DNA of 64,000 nucleotides from the NCBI RefSeq assembly GCF_002234675.1, contig NC_019879.2:149501-213500 (forward strand), written 5' to 3'. A program made the position numbers and the translations under genes. Origin of the DNA: Oryzias latipes (lineage: Eukaryota; Chordata; Actinopteri; Beloniformes; Adrianichthyidae). Below, in pieces: positions 51,001 to 62,062 of the stretch (the stretch's first letter is position 1; each line of letters starts with the position of its first letter). The notes beneath the pieces were generated by a model. It saw only the letters and a program-made list of their open reading frames with translations, was not told where the DNA came from and did not search any database.

Positions 51001-54000
51001 ACTGACGGTCACATGTGTCACGTCACTCATGGGCGAGTAACTGACGGTCACGCGTGTCACGTCACTCATGGGAAAGTAACTGGCGGTCACACGTGTCACG
51101 TCACATATGGGAGAGTAACTGACGGTCATGCGTATCACGTCACTCATGGGGGAGTAACTGACGGTCACGCGTATCACGTCACTTATGGGCGAGTAACTGA
51201 CGGTCATGCGTATCACGTCACTCATGGGGGAGTAACTGACGGTCACACGTGTCACGTCACTCATGGGCGAGTAACTGACGGTCACGCGTATCACGTCACT
51301 CATGGGCGAGTAACTGACGGTCACGCGTATCACGTCACTCATGGGGGAGTAACTGACGGTCACGCGTATTACGTCAATCATGGGGGAGTAACTGACGGTC
51401 ACGCGTATCACGTCACTCACGGGGGAGTAGCTGACGGTCACGCGTATCACGTCACTTATGGGCGAGTAACTGACGGTCATGCGTATCACGTCACTCATGG
51501 GGGAGTAACTGACGGTCACGAGTGTCACGTCACTCATGGGCGAGTAACTGACGGTCACGCGTATCACGTCACTCATGGGGGAGTAACTGACGGTCACGCG
51601 TATCACGTCACTCATGGGGGAGTAACTGACGGTCACGCGTATCACGTCAATCATGGGGGAGTAGCTGACGGTCACGCGTATCACGTCACTTATGGGCGAG
51701 TAACTGACGGTCACGCGTATCACGTCACTCATGGGGGAGTAACTGACGGTCACGACTGTCACGTCACTCATGGGCGAGTAACTGGCGGTCACGCGTATCA
51801 CGTCACTCATGGGGGAGTAACTGACGGTCACATGTGTCACGTCACTCATGGGCGAGTAACTGACGGTCACGCGTATCACGTCACTCATGGGGGAGTAACT
51901 GACGGTCACGAGTGTCACGTCACTCATGGGCGAGTAACTGACGGTCACGCGTATCACGTCACTCATGGGGGAGTAACTGACGGTCACGCGTATCACGTCA
52001 ATCATGGGGGAGTAACTGACGGTCACGCGTATCACGTCACTCATGGGCGAGTAACTGACGGTCACGCATATCACGTCACTCATGGGGGAGTAACTGACGG
52101 TCACGCGTATCACGTCACAGATGGGGGAGTAACTGACGGTCACGCGTGTCACGTCACTCATGGGCAAGTAACTGACGGTCACACGTGTCACGTCACTCAT
52201 GGGGGAGTAACTGACGGTCACGCGTGTCACGTCACTCATGGGCGAGTAACTGACGGTCACACGTGTCACGTCACTCATGGGGGAGTAACTGACGGTCACG
52301 CGTGTCACGTCACTCATGGGCAAGTAACTGACGGTCACGTGTGTCACGTCACACATGGGGGAGTAACTGACGATCACGCGTGTCACGTCACACATGGGGG
52401 AGTAACTGACGGTCACACGTATCACGTCACTCATGGGGGAGTAACTGACGGTCACGCGTGTCACGTCACTCATGGGCGAGTAACTGACGGTCACACGTGT
52501 CACGTCACTCATGGGCGAGTAGCTGACGGTCAAGCGTGTCACGTCACACATGGGGAGTAACTGACGGTCACGCGTGTCACGTCACTCATGGGGGAGTAAC
52601 TGACGGTCACGCGTGTCACGTCACACATGGGGGAGTAACTGACGGTCACGCGTGTCACGTCAAACATGGGGGAGTTACTGACGGTCACGCGTGTCACGTC
52701 ACACATGGGGGAGTAACTGACGGTCACACGTGTCACGTCACACATGGGGGAGTAACTGACGGTCACGTCATCCATGGGGGAGTAACTGACGGTCACGCGT
52801 GTCACGTCACACACGGGGGAGTAACTGACGGTCACACGTGTCACGTCACACATAGAGGAGTAACTGACGGTCACGCGTATCACGTCACTCATGGGGGAGT
52901 AACTGACGGTCACGCGTATCACGTCACTCATGGGGGAGTAACTGACGGTCACGCGTATCACGTCAATCATGGGGGAGTAACTGACGGTCACGCGTATCAC
53001 GTCACTCATGGGGGAGTAGCTGACGGTCACGCGTATCATGTCACTTATGGGCGAGTAACTGACGGTCACGCGTATCACGTCACTCATGGGCGAGTAACTG
53101 GCGGTCACGCGTATCACGTCACTCATGGGGGAGTAACTGACGGTCACACGTGTCACGTCACTCATGGGCGAGTAACTGACGGTCACGCGTATCACGTCAC
53201 TCATGGGGGAGTAACTGACGGTCACGAGTGTCACGTCACTCATGGGCGAGTAACTGACGGTCACGCGTATCACGTCACTCATGGGGGAGTAACTGACGGT
53301 CACGCGTATCACGTCAATCATGGGGGAGTAACTGACGGTCACGCGTATCACGTCACTCATGGGGGAGTAACTGACGGTCACACGTGTCACGTCACTCATG
53401 GGCGAGTAACTGACGGTCACGCGTATCACGTCACAGATGGGGGAGTAACTGCTGGTCACGCGTGTCACGTCACACATGGGGAGTAACTGACGGTCACGCG
53501 TATCACGTCACAGATGGGGGATTAACTGCCGGTCACGCGTGTCACGTCACAGATGGGGGAGGAACTGACGGTCACACGTGTCACGTCACTCATGGGCAAG
53601 TAACTGACGGTCACACGTGTCACGTCACTCATGGGCGAGTAGCTGACGGTCACGCGTATCACGTCACTCATGGGCGAGTAACTGACGGTCACACGTGTCA
53701 CGTCACTCATGGGGGAGTAACTGACGGTCACGCGTATCACGTCACTCATGGGGGAGTAACTGACGGTCACGCGTATCACGTCAATCATGGGGGAGTAACT
53801 GACGGTCACGCGTATCACGTCACTCATGGGGGAGCAGCTGACGGTCACGCGTATCACGTCACTCATGGGCGAGTAACTGACGGTCACACGTGTCACGTCA
53901 CTCATGGGCGAGTAACTGACGGTCACGCATATCACGTCACACATGGGGGAGTAACTGACGGTCACGAGTGTCACGTCACTCATGGGCGAGTAACTGACGG

Positions 54001-57000
54001 TCACGCGTGTCACGTCACAGATGGGGGAGTAACTGCCGGTCACGCGTGTCACGTCACAGATGGGGGAGTAACTGACGGTCACACGTGTCACATCACTCAT
54101 GGGCAAGTAACTGACGGTCACGTGTGTCACGTCACTCATGGGGGAGTAACTGACGGTCACGCGTGTCACGTCACACATGGGGGAGTAACTGACGGTCACA
54201 CGTATCACGTCACTCATGGGGGAGTAACTGACGGTCACGCGTGTCTTGTCACTCATGGGCGAGTAACTGACGGTCAAGCGTGTCACGTCACACATGGGGA
54301 GTAACTGACGGTCACGCGTGTCACGTCACTCATGGGGGAGTAACTGACGGTCACGCGTTTCACGTCACACATGGGGGAGTAACTGACGGTCACGCGTGTC
54401 ACGTCACACATGGGGGAGTAACTGACGGTCACGTCATCCATGGGGGAGTAACTGACGGTCACGCGTGTCACGTCACACACGGGGGAGTAACTGACGGTCA
54501 AACGTGTCACGTCACACATAGAGGAGTAACTGACGGTAACGCGTGTCACGTCACTCATGGGGGAGTAAATAAAGGTCACGTGTGTCACGTCACTCATGGG
54601 AAAGTAACTGACGGTCACGCGTGTCACGTCACACATGGGGGAGTAACTGACGGTCACGCGTGTCACGTCAAACATGGGGGAGTTACTGACGGTCACGCGT
54701 GTCACGTCACACATGGGGGAGTAACTGACGGTCACGTCATCCATGGGGGATTAACTGACGGTCACGCGTGTCACGTCACACACGGGGGAGTAACTGACGG
54801 TCACACGTGTCACGTCACACATAGAGGAGTAACTGACGGTCACGCGTGTCACGTCACTCATGGGGGAGTAAATAAAGGTCACGTGTGTCACGTCACTCAT
54901 GGGAAAGTAACTGACGGTCACACGTGTCACGTCACTCATGGGCGAGTAACTGACGGTCACACGTGTCACGTCACTCATGGGCGAGTAACTGACGGTCACG
55001 CATATCACGTCACACATGGGCGAGTAACTGACGGTCACGCGTGTCACGTCACAGATGGGGGAGTAACTGACGGTCACACGTGTCACGTCACTCATGGGCA
55101 AGTAACTGACGGTCACGTGTGTCACGTCACACATGGGGGAGTAACTGACGGTCACGCGTGTCACGTCACACATGGGGGAGTAACTGACGGTCACACGTAT
55201 CACGTCACTCATGGGGGAGTAACTGACGGTCACGCGTGTCACGTCACTCATGGGCGAGTAACTGACGGTCACACGTGTCACGTCACTCATGGGCGAGTAG
55301 CTGACGGTCAAGCGTGTCACGTCACACATGGGGAGTAACTGACGGTCACGCGTGTCACGTCACTCATGGGGGAGTAACTGACGGTCACGCGTGTCACGTC
55401 ACACATGGGGGAGTAACTGACGGTCACGCGTGTCACGTCAAACATGGGGGAGTAACTGACGGTCACACGTGTCACGTCACACATGGGGGAGTAACTGACG
55501 GTCACGTCATCCATGGGGGAGTAACTGACGGTCACGTGTTTCACGTCACACACGGGGGAGTAACTGACGGTCACACGTGTCACGTCACACATGGGGGAGT
55601 AACTGACGGTCACGCGTGTCACGTCACACACGGGGGAGTAACTGACGGTCATGCGTATCACGTCACACATAGAGGAGTAACTGACGGTCACGCGTATCAC
55701 GTCACTCATGGGGGAGTAACTGACGGTCACGAGTGTCACGTCACTCATGGGCGAGTAACTGACGGTCACGCGTATCACGTCACTCATGGGGGAGTAACTG
55801 ACGGTCACGCGTATCACGTCACTCATGGGGGAGTAACTGACGGTCACGCGTATCACGTCAATCATGGGGGAGTAACTGACGGTCACGCGTATCACGTCAC
55901 TCATGGGGGAGTAGCTGACGGTCACGCGTATCACGTCACTTATGTGCGAGTAACTGACGGTCACGCGTATCACGTCAATCATGGGAGAGTAACTGACGGT
56001 CACACGTGTCACGTCACTCATGGGCGAGTAACTGACGGTCACGCGTATCACGTCACTCATGGGGGAGTAACTGGCGGTCACGCGTATCACGTCACTCATG
56101 GGAGAGTAACTGACGGTCACACGTGTCACGTCACTCATGGGCGAGTAACTGGCGGTCACGCGTATCACGTCACTCATGGGAGAGTAACTGACGGTCACAC
56201 GTGTCACGTCACTCATGGGCGAGTAACTGACGGTCACGCGTATCACGTCACTCATGGGCGAGTAACTGGCGGTCACGCGTATCACGTCACTCATGGGAGA
56301 GTAACTGACGGTCACACGTGTCACGTCACTCATGGGCGAGTAACTGACGGTCACGCGTATCACGTCACTCATGGGGGAGTAACTGCCGGTCACGCGTGTC
56401 ACGTCACACATGGGGAGTAACTGACGGTCACGCGTATCACGTCACTCATGGGGGAGTAACTGACGGTCACGCGTATCACGTCACAGATGGGGGAGTAACT
56501 GACGGTCACGAGTGTCACGTCACTCATGGGCGAGTAACTGACGGTCACGCGTATCACGTCACTCATGGGGGAGTAACTGACGGTCACGAGTGTCACGTCA
56601 CTCATGGGCGAGTAACTGACGGTCACGCGTATCACGTCACAGATGGGGGAGTAACTGCCGGTCACACGTGTCACGTCACTCATGGGGGAGTAACTGACGG
56701 TCACGAGTGTCACGTCACTCATGGGCGAGTAACTGACGGTCACGCGTATCACGTCACTCATGGGGGAGTAACTGACGGTCACGCGTATCACGTCACTCAT
56801 GGGGGAGTAACTGACGGTCACGCGTATCACGTCAATCATGGGGGAGTAACTGACGGTCACGCGTATCACGTCACTCATGGGGGAGTAGCTGACGGTCACG
56901 CGTATCACGTCACTTATGTGCGAGTAACTGACGGTCACGCGTGTCACGTTACTCATGGGCGAGTAACTGGCGGTCACGCGTATCACGTCACTCATGGGAG

Positions 57001-60000
57001 AGTAACTGACGGTCACGCGTATCACGTCACTCATGGGGGAGTAACTGACGGTCACGAGTGTCACGTCACACATGGGGGAGTAACTGACGGTCACGCGTGT
57101 CACGTCAAACATGGGGGAGTTACTGACGGTCACGCGTGTCACGTCACACATGGGGGAGTAACTGACGGTCACGTCATCCATGGGGGAGTAACTGACGGTC
57201 ACGCGTGTCACGTCACACACGGGGGAGTAACTGACGGTCACACGTGTCACGTCACACATAGAGGAGTAACTGACGGTCACGCGTGTCACGTCACTCATGG
57301 GGGAGTAAATAAAGGTCACGTGTGTCACGTCACTCATGGGAAAGTAACTGACGGTCACGCGTGTCACGTCAAACATGGGGGAGTTACTGACGGTCACGCG
57401 TGTCACGTCACACATGGGGGAGTAACTGACGGTCACGTCATCCATGGGGCAGTAACTGACGGTCACGCGTGTCACGTCACACACGGGGGAGTAACTGACG
57501 GTCACACGTGTCACGTCACACATAGAGGAGTAACTGACGGTCACGCGTGTCACGTTACTCATGGGGGAGTAAATAAAGGTCACGTGTGTCACGTCACTCA
57601 TGGGAAAGTAACTGACGGTCACGCGTGTCACGTCACATATGGGAGAGTAACTGTCACACAGCACATGGGGGAGCAGAAGGATTTACAGTCCAGCAGATCA
57701 CGCTCCCCAACACGGTCTAAAAGCTGATGTGTGACTTCTACAACTGGGCCCTCAGTAGTGTCTAGCCTCACAGTGATTCTAATGTCCTATGTGCAAACAT
57801 GACGATGCATTTAAAGTCGGATGTAAATCAGGAAAATGCAACCTTTATTAGACAGAGACACCCACCAAAGGGGAGTTCAGGTACATTGTTGTTGTTGTGG
57901 AGCCCTTCAGTGTAGCTGCATCCTTCCTAATGTAGGAAGGAACCATCATCCTCCTCATCCTCACATGTTTTACCCAGCTGCCATGCTTCACGTGTGTGAA
58001 TGTGACAGTCCTGAGACCCCCCCCCCTTTGACCACAGATAGATGAGCCCAACGCCTTCGGGAACACGGCTCTCCACTTGGCGTGCTTCAACGGCCAGGAC
58101 GCCGTCGTAAGCGAGCTGATCGATTATGGCGCCAATGTCAGCCAGCCCAACAACAAGGGCTTCACGCCACTGCACTTTGCTGCCGCGTCCACGCACGGAG
58201 CGCTCTGCCTGGAGTTCCTGGTGAATAATGGCGCCGACATCAACATCCAGGTATGACCTCTGACCTTCACAGGAAAACCAGCGTCATCCGCCGTGGTCTG
58301 GAGGCCCGCAGCTCCAAAGACTTCTGGGAAATCTGAAAACTGTGTGTGCATGTTTGTGTGTGTGCATGTGCACGTTTGTGCATGTACATGTGCATATGTG
58401 TGTGCATGTGTACGTACGTGTGTGTGTGTGTGTGCATTTACATGAGCACGCGTGTGTGTGCATGTGCATGTACATGTGTGTTTGTGTTTGTGCATGCGTT
58501 TGTGCATGTGCACGTGTGTGTGTGTGCATGTACATCTTTGTGTGTGGGTGATGTGCACGTTTGTGCATATGAACGTGTGTGTGCGTGTGCACGTGCATTT
58601 ACATCTTTGTGTGTGTGCATGTTTGTGTGTGTTTGTGCACGTGTGTGCATGTACATGTGCACGTATGTGTGCATATACATGAGCACGTGTTTGTGTGTGT
58701 GCATGCGTTTGTGCATATGCACGTGTGTGTGCGCGTGCAATTGTGTGTTTGAAGAACATCAAACCTGCAGCACATTAACGGGTCCACCTTTTTTCCTCCG
58801 GGGGGGTCAGAGTCGGGATGGGAAGAGTCCTCTCCACATGACGGCCGTTCACGGACGTTTCACGCGCTCGCAGACGCTCATCCAGAACGGTAAGCCCCTC
58901 CCCCCGCCCTGGTGTTGGTTCCGCCTTCACACAGATGCTTTCTTTCAGGGGGGGAAATCAACAGCGTGGACAAGGACGGAAACACCCCCCTCCATGTTGC
59001 TGCACGCTACGGACACGAGCTCCTCATCAACACGCTCATCACCAGCGGAGCCGACTGCGCCAGGTCGTGCCCCCCACCCCGCCGGAAGGCCTGAACTGTG
59101 ACCCGACGTGACGTGAGTGTCCTTCTGTGTGCAGGCGGGGGGTCCACGGGATGTTCCCTCTCCACCTGGCCGCCCTGAACGCTCATTCGGACTGCTGCAG
59201 GAAGCTGCTGTCCTCAGGTAACCCCCGAGCCCCCCAGGGGAGATTTGACATCAACAAAGCCAGAATGACAGACAGCTGTCTGCTGCTGTGCGTCCATCAA
59301 ACCTAAATGTATGTTTGATCCAAAGACCCAGTTCTCCGGGTCAGCTGCTGCTTTCTGCACCCCCGGGGGGTGGGGGGTCCAGCTTTGACGCCTCTCTCTC
59401 TGCTCGCCCACTACATAGTGAGCAGCTTTGCTGTTGGGGGGCCGTTTTCTAAATTCACTTAACTTTATCTAGAAACATTAAATTCATAAAGAATTTTCTG
59501 AACCTGCTGGATCCCAGGACCAGAACCAGACCCAGAACCAGAGCTAAAGCTAGAACCAGAGCTATAGCCTGACCCTGACCCAGAACCAAACCCAGAAACA
59601 GAGCTAGACCCTGACCCAGAACCAGAACCAGAACCAGACCCAGAGCTAGACCCTGACCCAGAGCCAGAGCTAGAGCCTGACCCTGACCCTGACCCAGAAC
59701 CAGACCCAGAGCTAGACCCTGACCCAGAACCAGAGCTAGACCCTGACCCAGAACCAGAGCTAGAGCCTGACCCTGACCCAGAACCAAACCCAGACCCAGA
59801 GCTAGACCCTGACCCAGAGCCAGAGCTAGAGCCTGACCCTGACCCAGACCCAGACCCAGAACCAGAGCTAGACCCTGACCCAGAACCAGAGCTAGAGCCT
59901 GACCCAGAACCAGAGCTAGAGCCTGACCCTGACCCTGACCCTGACCCAGAACCAGAACCAGAACCAGAGCTAGAGCCTGACCCTGACCCTGACCCAGAAC

Positions 60001-61847
60001 CAGAACCAGACCCAGAGCTAGACCCTGACCCAGAGCCAGAGCTAGAGCCTGACCCTGACCCTGACCCTGACCCTGACCCTGACCCAGAACCAGACCCAGA
60101 GCTAGACCCTGACCCAGAACCAGAACCAGAGCTAGACCCTGACCCAGAACCAGAGCTAGAGCCTGACCCAGAACCAGACCCAGACCCAGAACCAGAGCTA
60201 GAGCTAGAACCAGAGCTAGAGCCTGACCCTGACCCAGAACCAGACCCTGACCCAGAACCAAACCCAGACCCAGAGCTAGACCCAGACCCAGACCCAGACC
60301 CAGAACCATAACCAGAACCAGAGCAAGAGCCTGACCCAGAACCAGAGCTAGAGCCTGACCCTGACCCTGACCCAGAACCAGACCCAGAGCTAGACCCTGA
60401 CCCTGACCCTGACCCTGACCCAGACCCAGACCCAGAACCAGAGCTAGACCCTGACCCAGAACCAGAGCTAGAGCCTGACCCAGAACCAGAGCTAGAGCCT
60501 GACCCTGACCCTGACCCTGACCCAGAACCAGACCCAGAGCTAGACCCTGACCCTGACCCAGAACCAGAACCAGACCCAGAGCTAGAGCCTGACCCAGAAC
60601 CAGAACCAGAGCTAGAGCCAGAGCTAGACCCTGACCCAGAGCTAGAGCCTGACCCAGAACCAGAGCCAGAACCAGAACCAGACCCAGAGCTAGAGCCTGA
60701 CCCAGAACCAGAGCTAGAGCCTGACCCTGACCCAGAACCAGACCCAGAACCAGAGCTAGAGCTAGAACCAGAGCTAAAGCCTGACCCTGACCCAGAACCA
60801 GACCCTGACCCAGAACCAAACCCTGACCCTGACCCTGACCCAGACCCAGACCCAGACCCAGAACCAGAGCTAGACCCTGACCCAGAACCAGAGCTAGAGC
60901 CTGACCCAGAACCAGACCCAGAGCTTCACTGACCTGCCTCTCTGATTCTCTGATACTTGTGTCACTAACAGCTGTCTGTCTGTCTGTCCCCCGCCACCCC
61001 CCCCCCCCCCCCCCGCTCTCTGCTGCTGCCCCCCCCCCGCGCTGTCCCGGTCAGGTCGGAGGTTTAGTTTGTGTAACGACTCGGTCCTGTTCGCAGGCTT
61101 CCAGATAGACACCCCCGACAGCCTGGGGAGGACGTGTCTGCACGCGGCTGCAGCGGGGGGGTGAGTTTCAAACCTGAGGCAGACGCAGATGCCTGTGACT
61201 GTCAGACATCTGTGCACGAAAGCAGAGCCACGCTAGGATCATGAGATCAGGCATGTTGTCATGACGACTAGAGCATGAGTCTGCAGGTGTCTGCAGACGT
61301 CTGCAGACACCTGCAGACGTCTGCAGACGTCTGCAGACACCTGCAGACGTCTGCAGCTACTTTCTGTTTCCCTGGTTTTCCCTGAACACCAAACACTTCC
61401 AGGATGAACAGCTTTCTTGCTCTTTTATCTGGTTGCACATGTTTGCAGAGTCTCACTCCAGTTTCTCTGGACAACAATTCAACCTGATGAGAAAGGACCA
61501 ATCAAAGGACCCCCAATGAAAATCCCACCTGTTTCCTTGTGTGTGTGTGTTTGCAGAAACGTGGATTGTGTGCAGCTGCTGCTGAAAAGTGGAGGAGAAC
61601 ACAACAGGACAGATAAGTGTGGCAGGTCAGAGACCAGATTATGAGAATATGAAGAATCTCTGATCTCCATGGATTCACGTCTCCCTCGCTCTCCCCCGTC
61701 CGTCAGGACTCCGCTGCATTACGCCGCCGCCAGCCGCCACTATCACTGTCTGGAGACGTTGGTAGTGTGTGGCACCGACATTAATGCCACTGACCAGTGG
61801 GGGCGCTCTGCCTTGCACTATGCTGCTGCCTCAGACCTGGACAGGAG
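36016..61847 (+). CDS. ANKRD44: ANKRD44, PP6 regulatory ankyrin-repeat subunit B, 3' end off the window
   Basis: Fourteen coding exons: 36016-36042, 43588-43671, 45713-45791, 45927-45997, 46997-47197, 47935-48022, 48330-48472, 58038-58250, 58811-58889, 58949-59063, 59135-59217, 61097-61160, 61557-61625, 61707-61847. Phases agree throughout, giving 485 codons plus two bases of a protein near 990 aa in human. It is built of about 33-residue ankyrin repeats ([51 protein letters not shown] and others). ANKRD44 binds the PP6 catalytic and SAPS subunits (family knowledge). The start [20 protein letters not shown], the block [20 protein letters not shown] and the SF3B1 neighbour favour ANKRD44 over ANKRD28 or ANKRD52. 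Introns 1 (7.5 kb) and 7 (9.6 kb) are inflated by minisatellites, and introns 2, 11 and 14 also hold arrays. The intron 10 donor (AG|GTCGTG) is weak. No frameshift or stop was found. Confidence 0.95.
36769..39996. repeat. Minisatellite, 28/30-bp units, about 110 copies, in ANKRD44 intron 1
   Basis: All units share GGTCCATGTATGTTGTACTT. They end as TCACACAC (28 bp), TAACACACAT (30 bp) or TCATACACAT (30 bp). Because 30 is divisible by 3 and the unit lacks stops, overlapping open frames of up to 286 residues arise on both strands. They have no start context, splice link or varied composition, so they are not genes. The right half (38750-39990) is mostly 30-bp units; the left half mixes both lengths. 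Confidence 0.97.
39997..43587. other. ANKRD44 intron 1, right part, no gene seen
   Basis: Mostly unique sequence. It holds a TG/poly-G microsatellite (41121-41150) and a perfect 21-bp hairpin (42164-42211). No conserved coding blocks. Confidence 0.5.
42164..42211. ncRNA. Perfect 21-bp inverted repeat with 6-nt loop
   Basis: The arms at 42164-42184 and 42191-42211 are exact reverse complements, with loop CAGCAT. Arm 1 begins GTCTGTGATGCG. Pairing stops outside the arms (G/A), so the stem is shorter than a typical pri-miRNA. Listed as a possible structured RNA only; a template-switch palindrome is equally likely. Confidence 0.3.
43771..44175. repeat. Minisatellite, 11-bp unit GATCCCCTGCT, about 37 copies, in ANKRD44 intron 2
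   Basis: The units are GATCCCCTGCT, GATCACCTGCT, GATCCCCTGAT, GATCACCAAAT and GGTCCCCTGCT. The array begins about 100 bp after exon 2. Minus-strand frames across it repeat GDQQGISR-type peptides and are artefacts. Confidence 0.95.
44587..45271 (+). mobile_element. Internally deleted hAT transposon with transposase remnant
   Basis: The terminal inverted repeats are CAGGGGTTCTCAAAGT at 44595 and its near-complement ACTTTGAGAACCTCTG ending at 45263. They are flanked by imperfect 8-bp target duplications (GTTTAGAT and CTTCAGAT, two mismatches). The 669-bp body keeps an open frame (44924-45148) whose [20 protein letters not shown] and [11 protein letters not shown] segments match the N-terminal part of hAT transposases of the GTF2IRD2/ZBED-like type. 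The catalytic core is absent, so it is a dead, formerly mobilised element. Confidence 0.75.
45559..45572 (-). promoter_or_regulatory. CTCF consensus match in ANKRD44 intron 2
   Basis: On the minus strand CCACTAGGTGGCGC matches CCASYAGRKGGCRS at 14 of 14 positions. Confidence 0.4.
46590..46765 (+). mobile_element. Degraded tRNA-derived SINE in ANKRD44 intron 4
   Basis: The plus strand has CGGCTGGACGGCTCAGTTGG (tRNA-like 5' end) and the SINE body GTGTGGGCCTTTAGGCAAGA followed by CCCTTCATGC. The B box is weak. Confidence 0.5.
47525..47730. repeat. Dispersed repeat, copy 4 of 4 (partial)
   Basis: It matches the 3' part of copy 2 (CTGTTTATTTCTCTGTAAAA, AGTCTATGGGATTTTGG, ACTTCCTGTT). In ANKRD44 intron 5. 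Confidence 0.5.
48622..57671. repeat. Giant 39-bp minisatellite, about 232 copies, in ANKRD44 intron 7
   Basis: The unit joins GTAACTGACGGTCACGCGTG to TCACGTCACACATGGGGGA, 39 bp or 13 codons. Frequent variants are ACACGTG or ACGCGTA for ACGCGTG, CACTCATGGG for CACACATGGG, and GGCGAG, GGAAAG or GAGAG at the end. A full unit has four CpGs, one TCACGTCA (TGACGTGA on the other strand) and, in ACACGTG variants, an E-box CACGTG. Two indel classes recur: a 38-bp unit (one G fewer) and a 30-bp unit (GTCACGTCATCCATGG). Frames are open for up to 1342 codons (48532-52560) on the plus strand and 686 on the minus strand. They are perfect-period peptides ([13 protein letters not shown] and similar) with no splice link to ANKRD44. 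The first and last units (CACATAGCACATGGG, CACACAGCACATGGG) resemble each other. Confidence 0.98.
58340..58745. repeat. Long alternating purine-pyrimidine tract (TG/CA/TA/CG mix)
   Basis: About 400 bp of near-continuous alternation such as GTGTGCATGTGCACG and GTGTACGTACGTGTG, more complex than a plain TG microsatellite. In ANKRD44 intron 8. Open frames here are Cys/Val or His/Thr repeats and not genes. Confidence 0.85.
59519..60925. repeat. Hexanucleotide-based array (GACCCT/GACCCA/GAACCA/GAGCTA), ANKRD44 intron 11
   Basis: About 235 hexamers in varying order. In one plus-strand frame it would read Asp/Glu-Pro and Glu-Leu dipeptides; the minus strand gives a 454-residue Gly/Gln/Leu/Ala frame. 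The minus strand has long TCAGGG runs (for example 60050-60086), a known variant of the telomeric repeat with G-quadruplex potential. Confidence 0.95.
61281..61356. repeat. Short 12-bp tandem repeat (CTGCAGACGT/CTGCAGACAC) in ANKRD44 intron 12
   Basis: About six copies of CTGCAGACGT or CTGCAGACAC units containing the PstI-type palindrome CTGCAG. Confidence 0.85.
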
Positions 61848-62062
61848 GTGAGCAAGTCCTTCCTGCAGGGGGGGGGGGGGGGGGGGGGGGGGGGGCTGAG
61901 GGGGCTTGAGCACCTGCCCCTTTTACCCAGAAGCCCCAAGTGCCCTTTTTGTCAAAGGTCTTTATGTCCCATTTTCATGTGAAAGCCTGTGAAACACGTT
62001 CATGTGCCAACAGCCTCCATCAGGAAATAATAGAAGACAAAATATGAACACGCCTCTCTCCT

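Noticed and set aside
48532-52560. 1342-codon open frame as a novel giant repeat protein
   Set aside because: It lies wholly inside a 39-bp minisatellite, is equally open on the opposite strand, has no splice link to ANKRD44 exons and shows nucleotide-level rather than codon-level variation.
48622-57671. CRISPR-like array
   Set aside because: There are no unique spacers, units are contiguous, and the host is a vertebrate nuclear genome.
58346-59101. 251-codon Cys/Val-rich frame
   Set aside because: It runs through the alternating purine-pyrimidine tract and then across ANKRD44 exons 9 and 10 in the wrong frame.
60050-60086. Interstitial telomere
   Set aside because: The repeat is CCCTGA, not CCCTAA, and is mixed with unrelated hexamers; it is reported as variant-like only.
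59455-60819. 454-codon minus-strand Gly/Gln/Leu/Ala frame
   Set aside because: A product of the hexanucleotide array, with no start or splice context.
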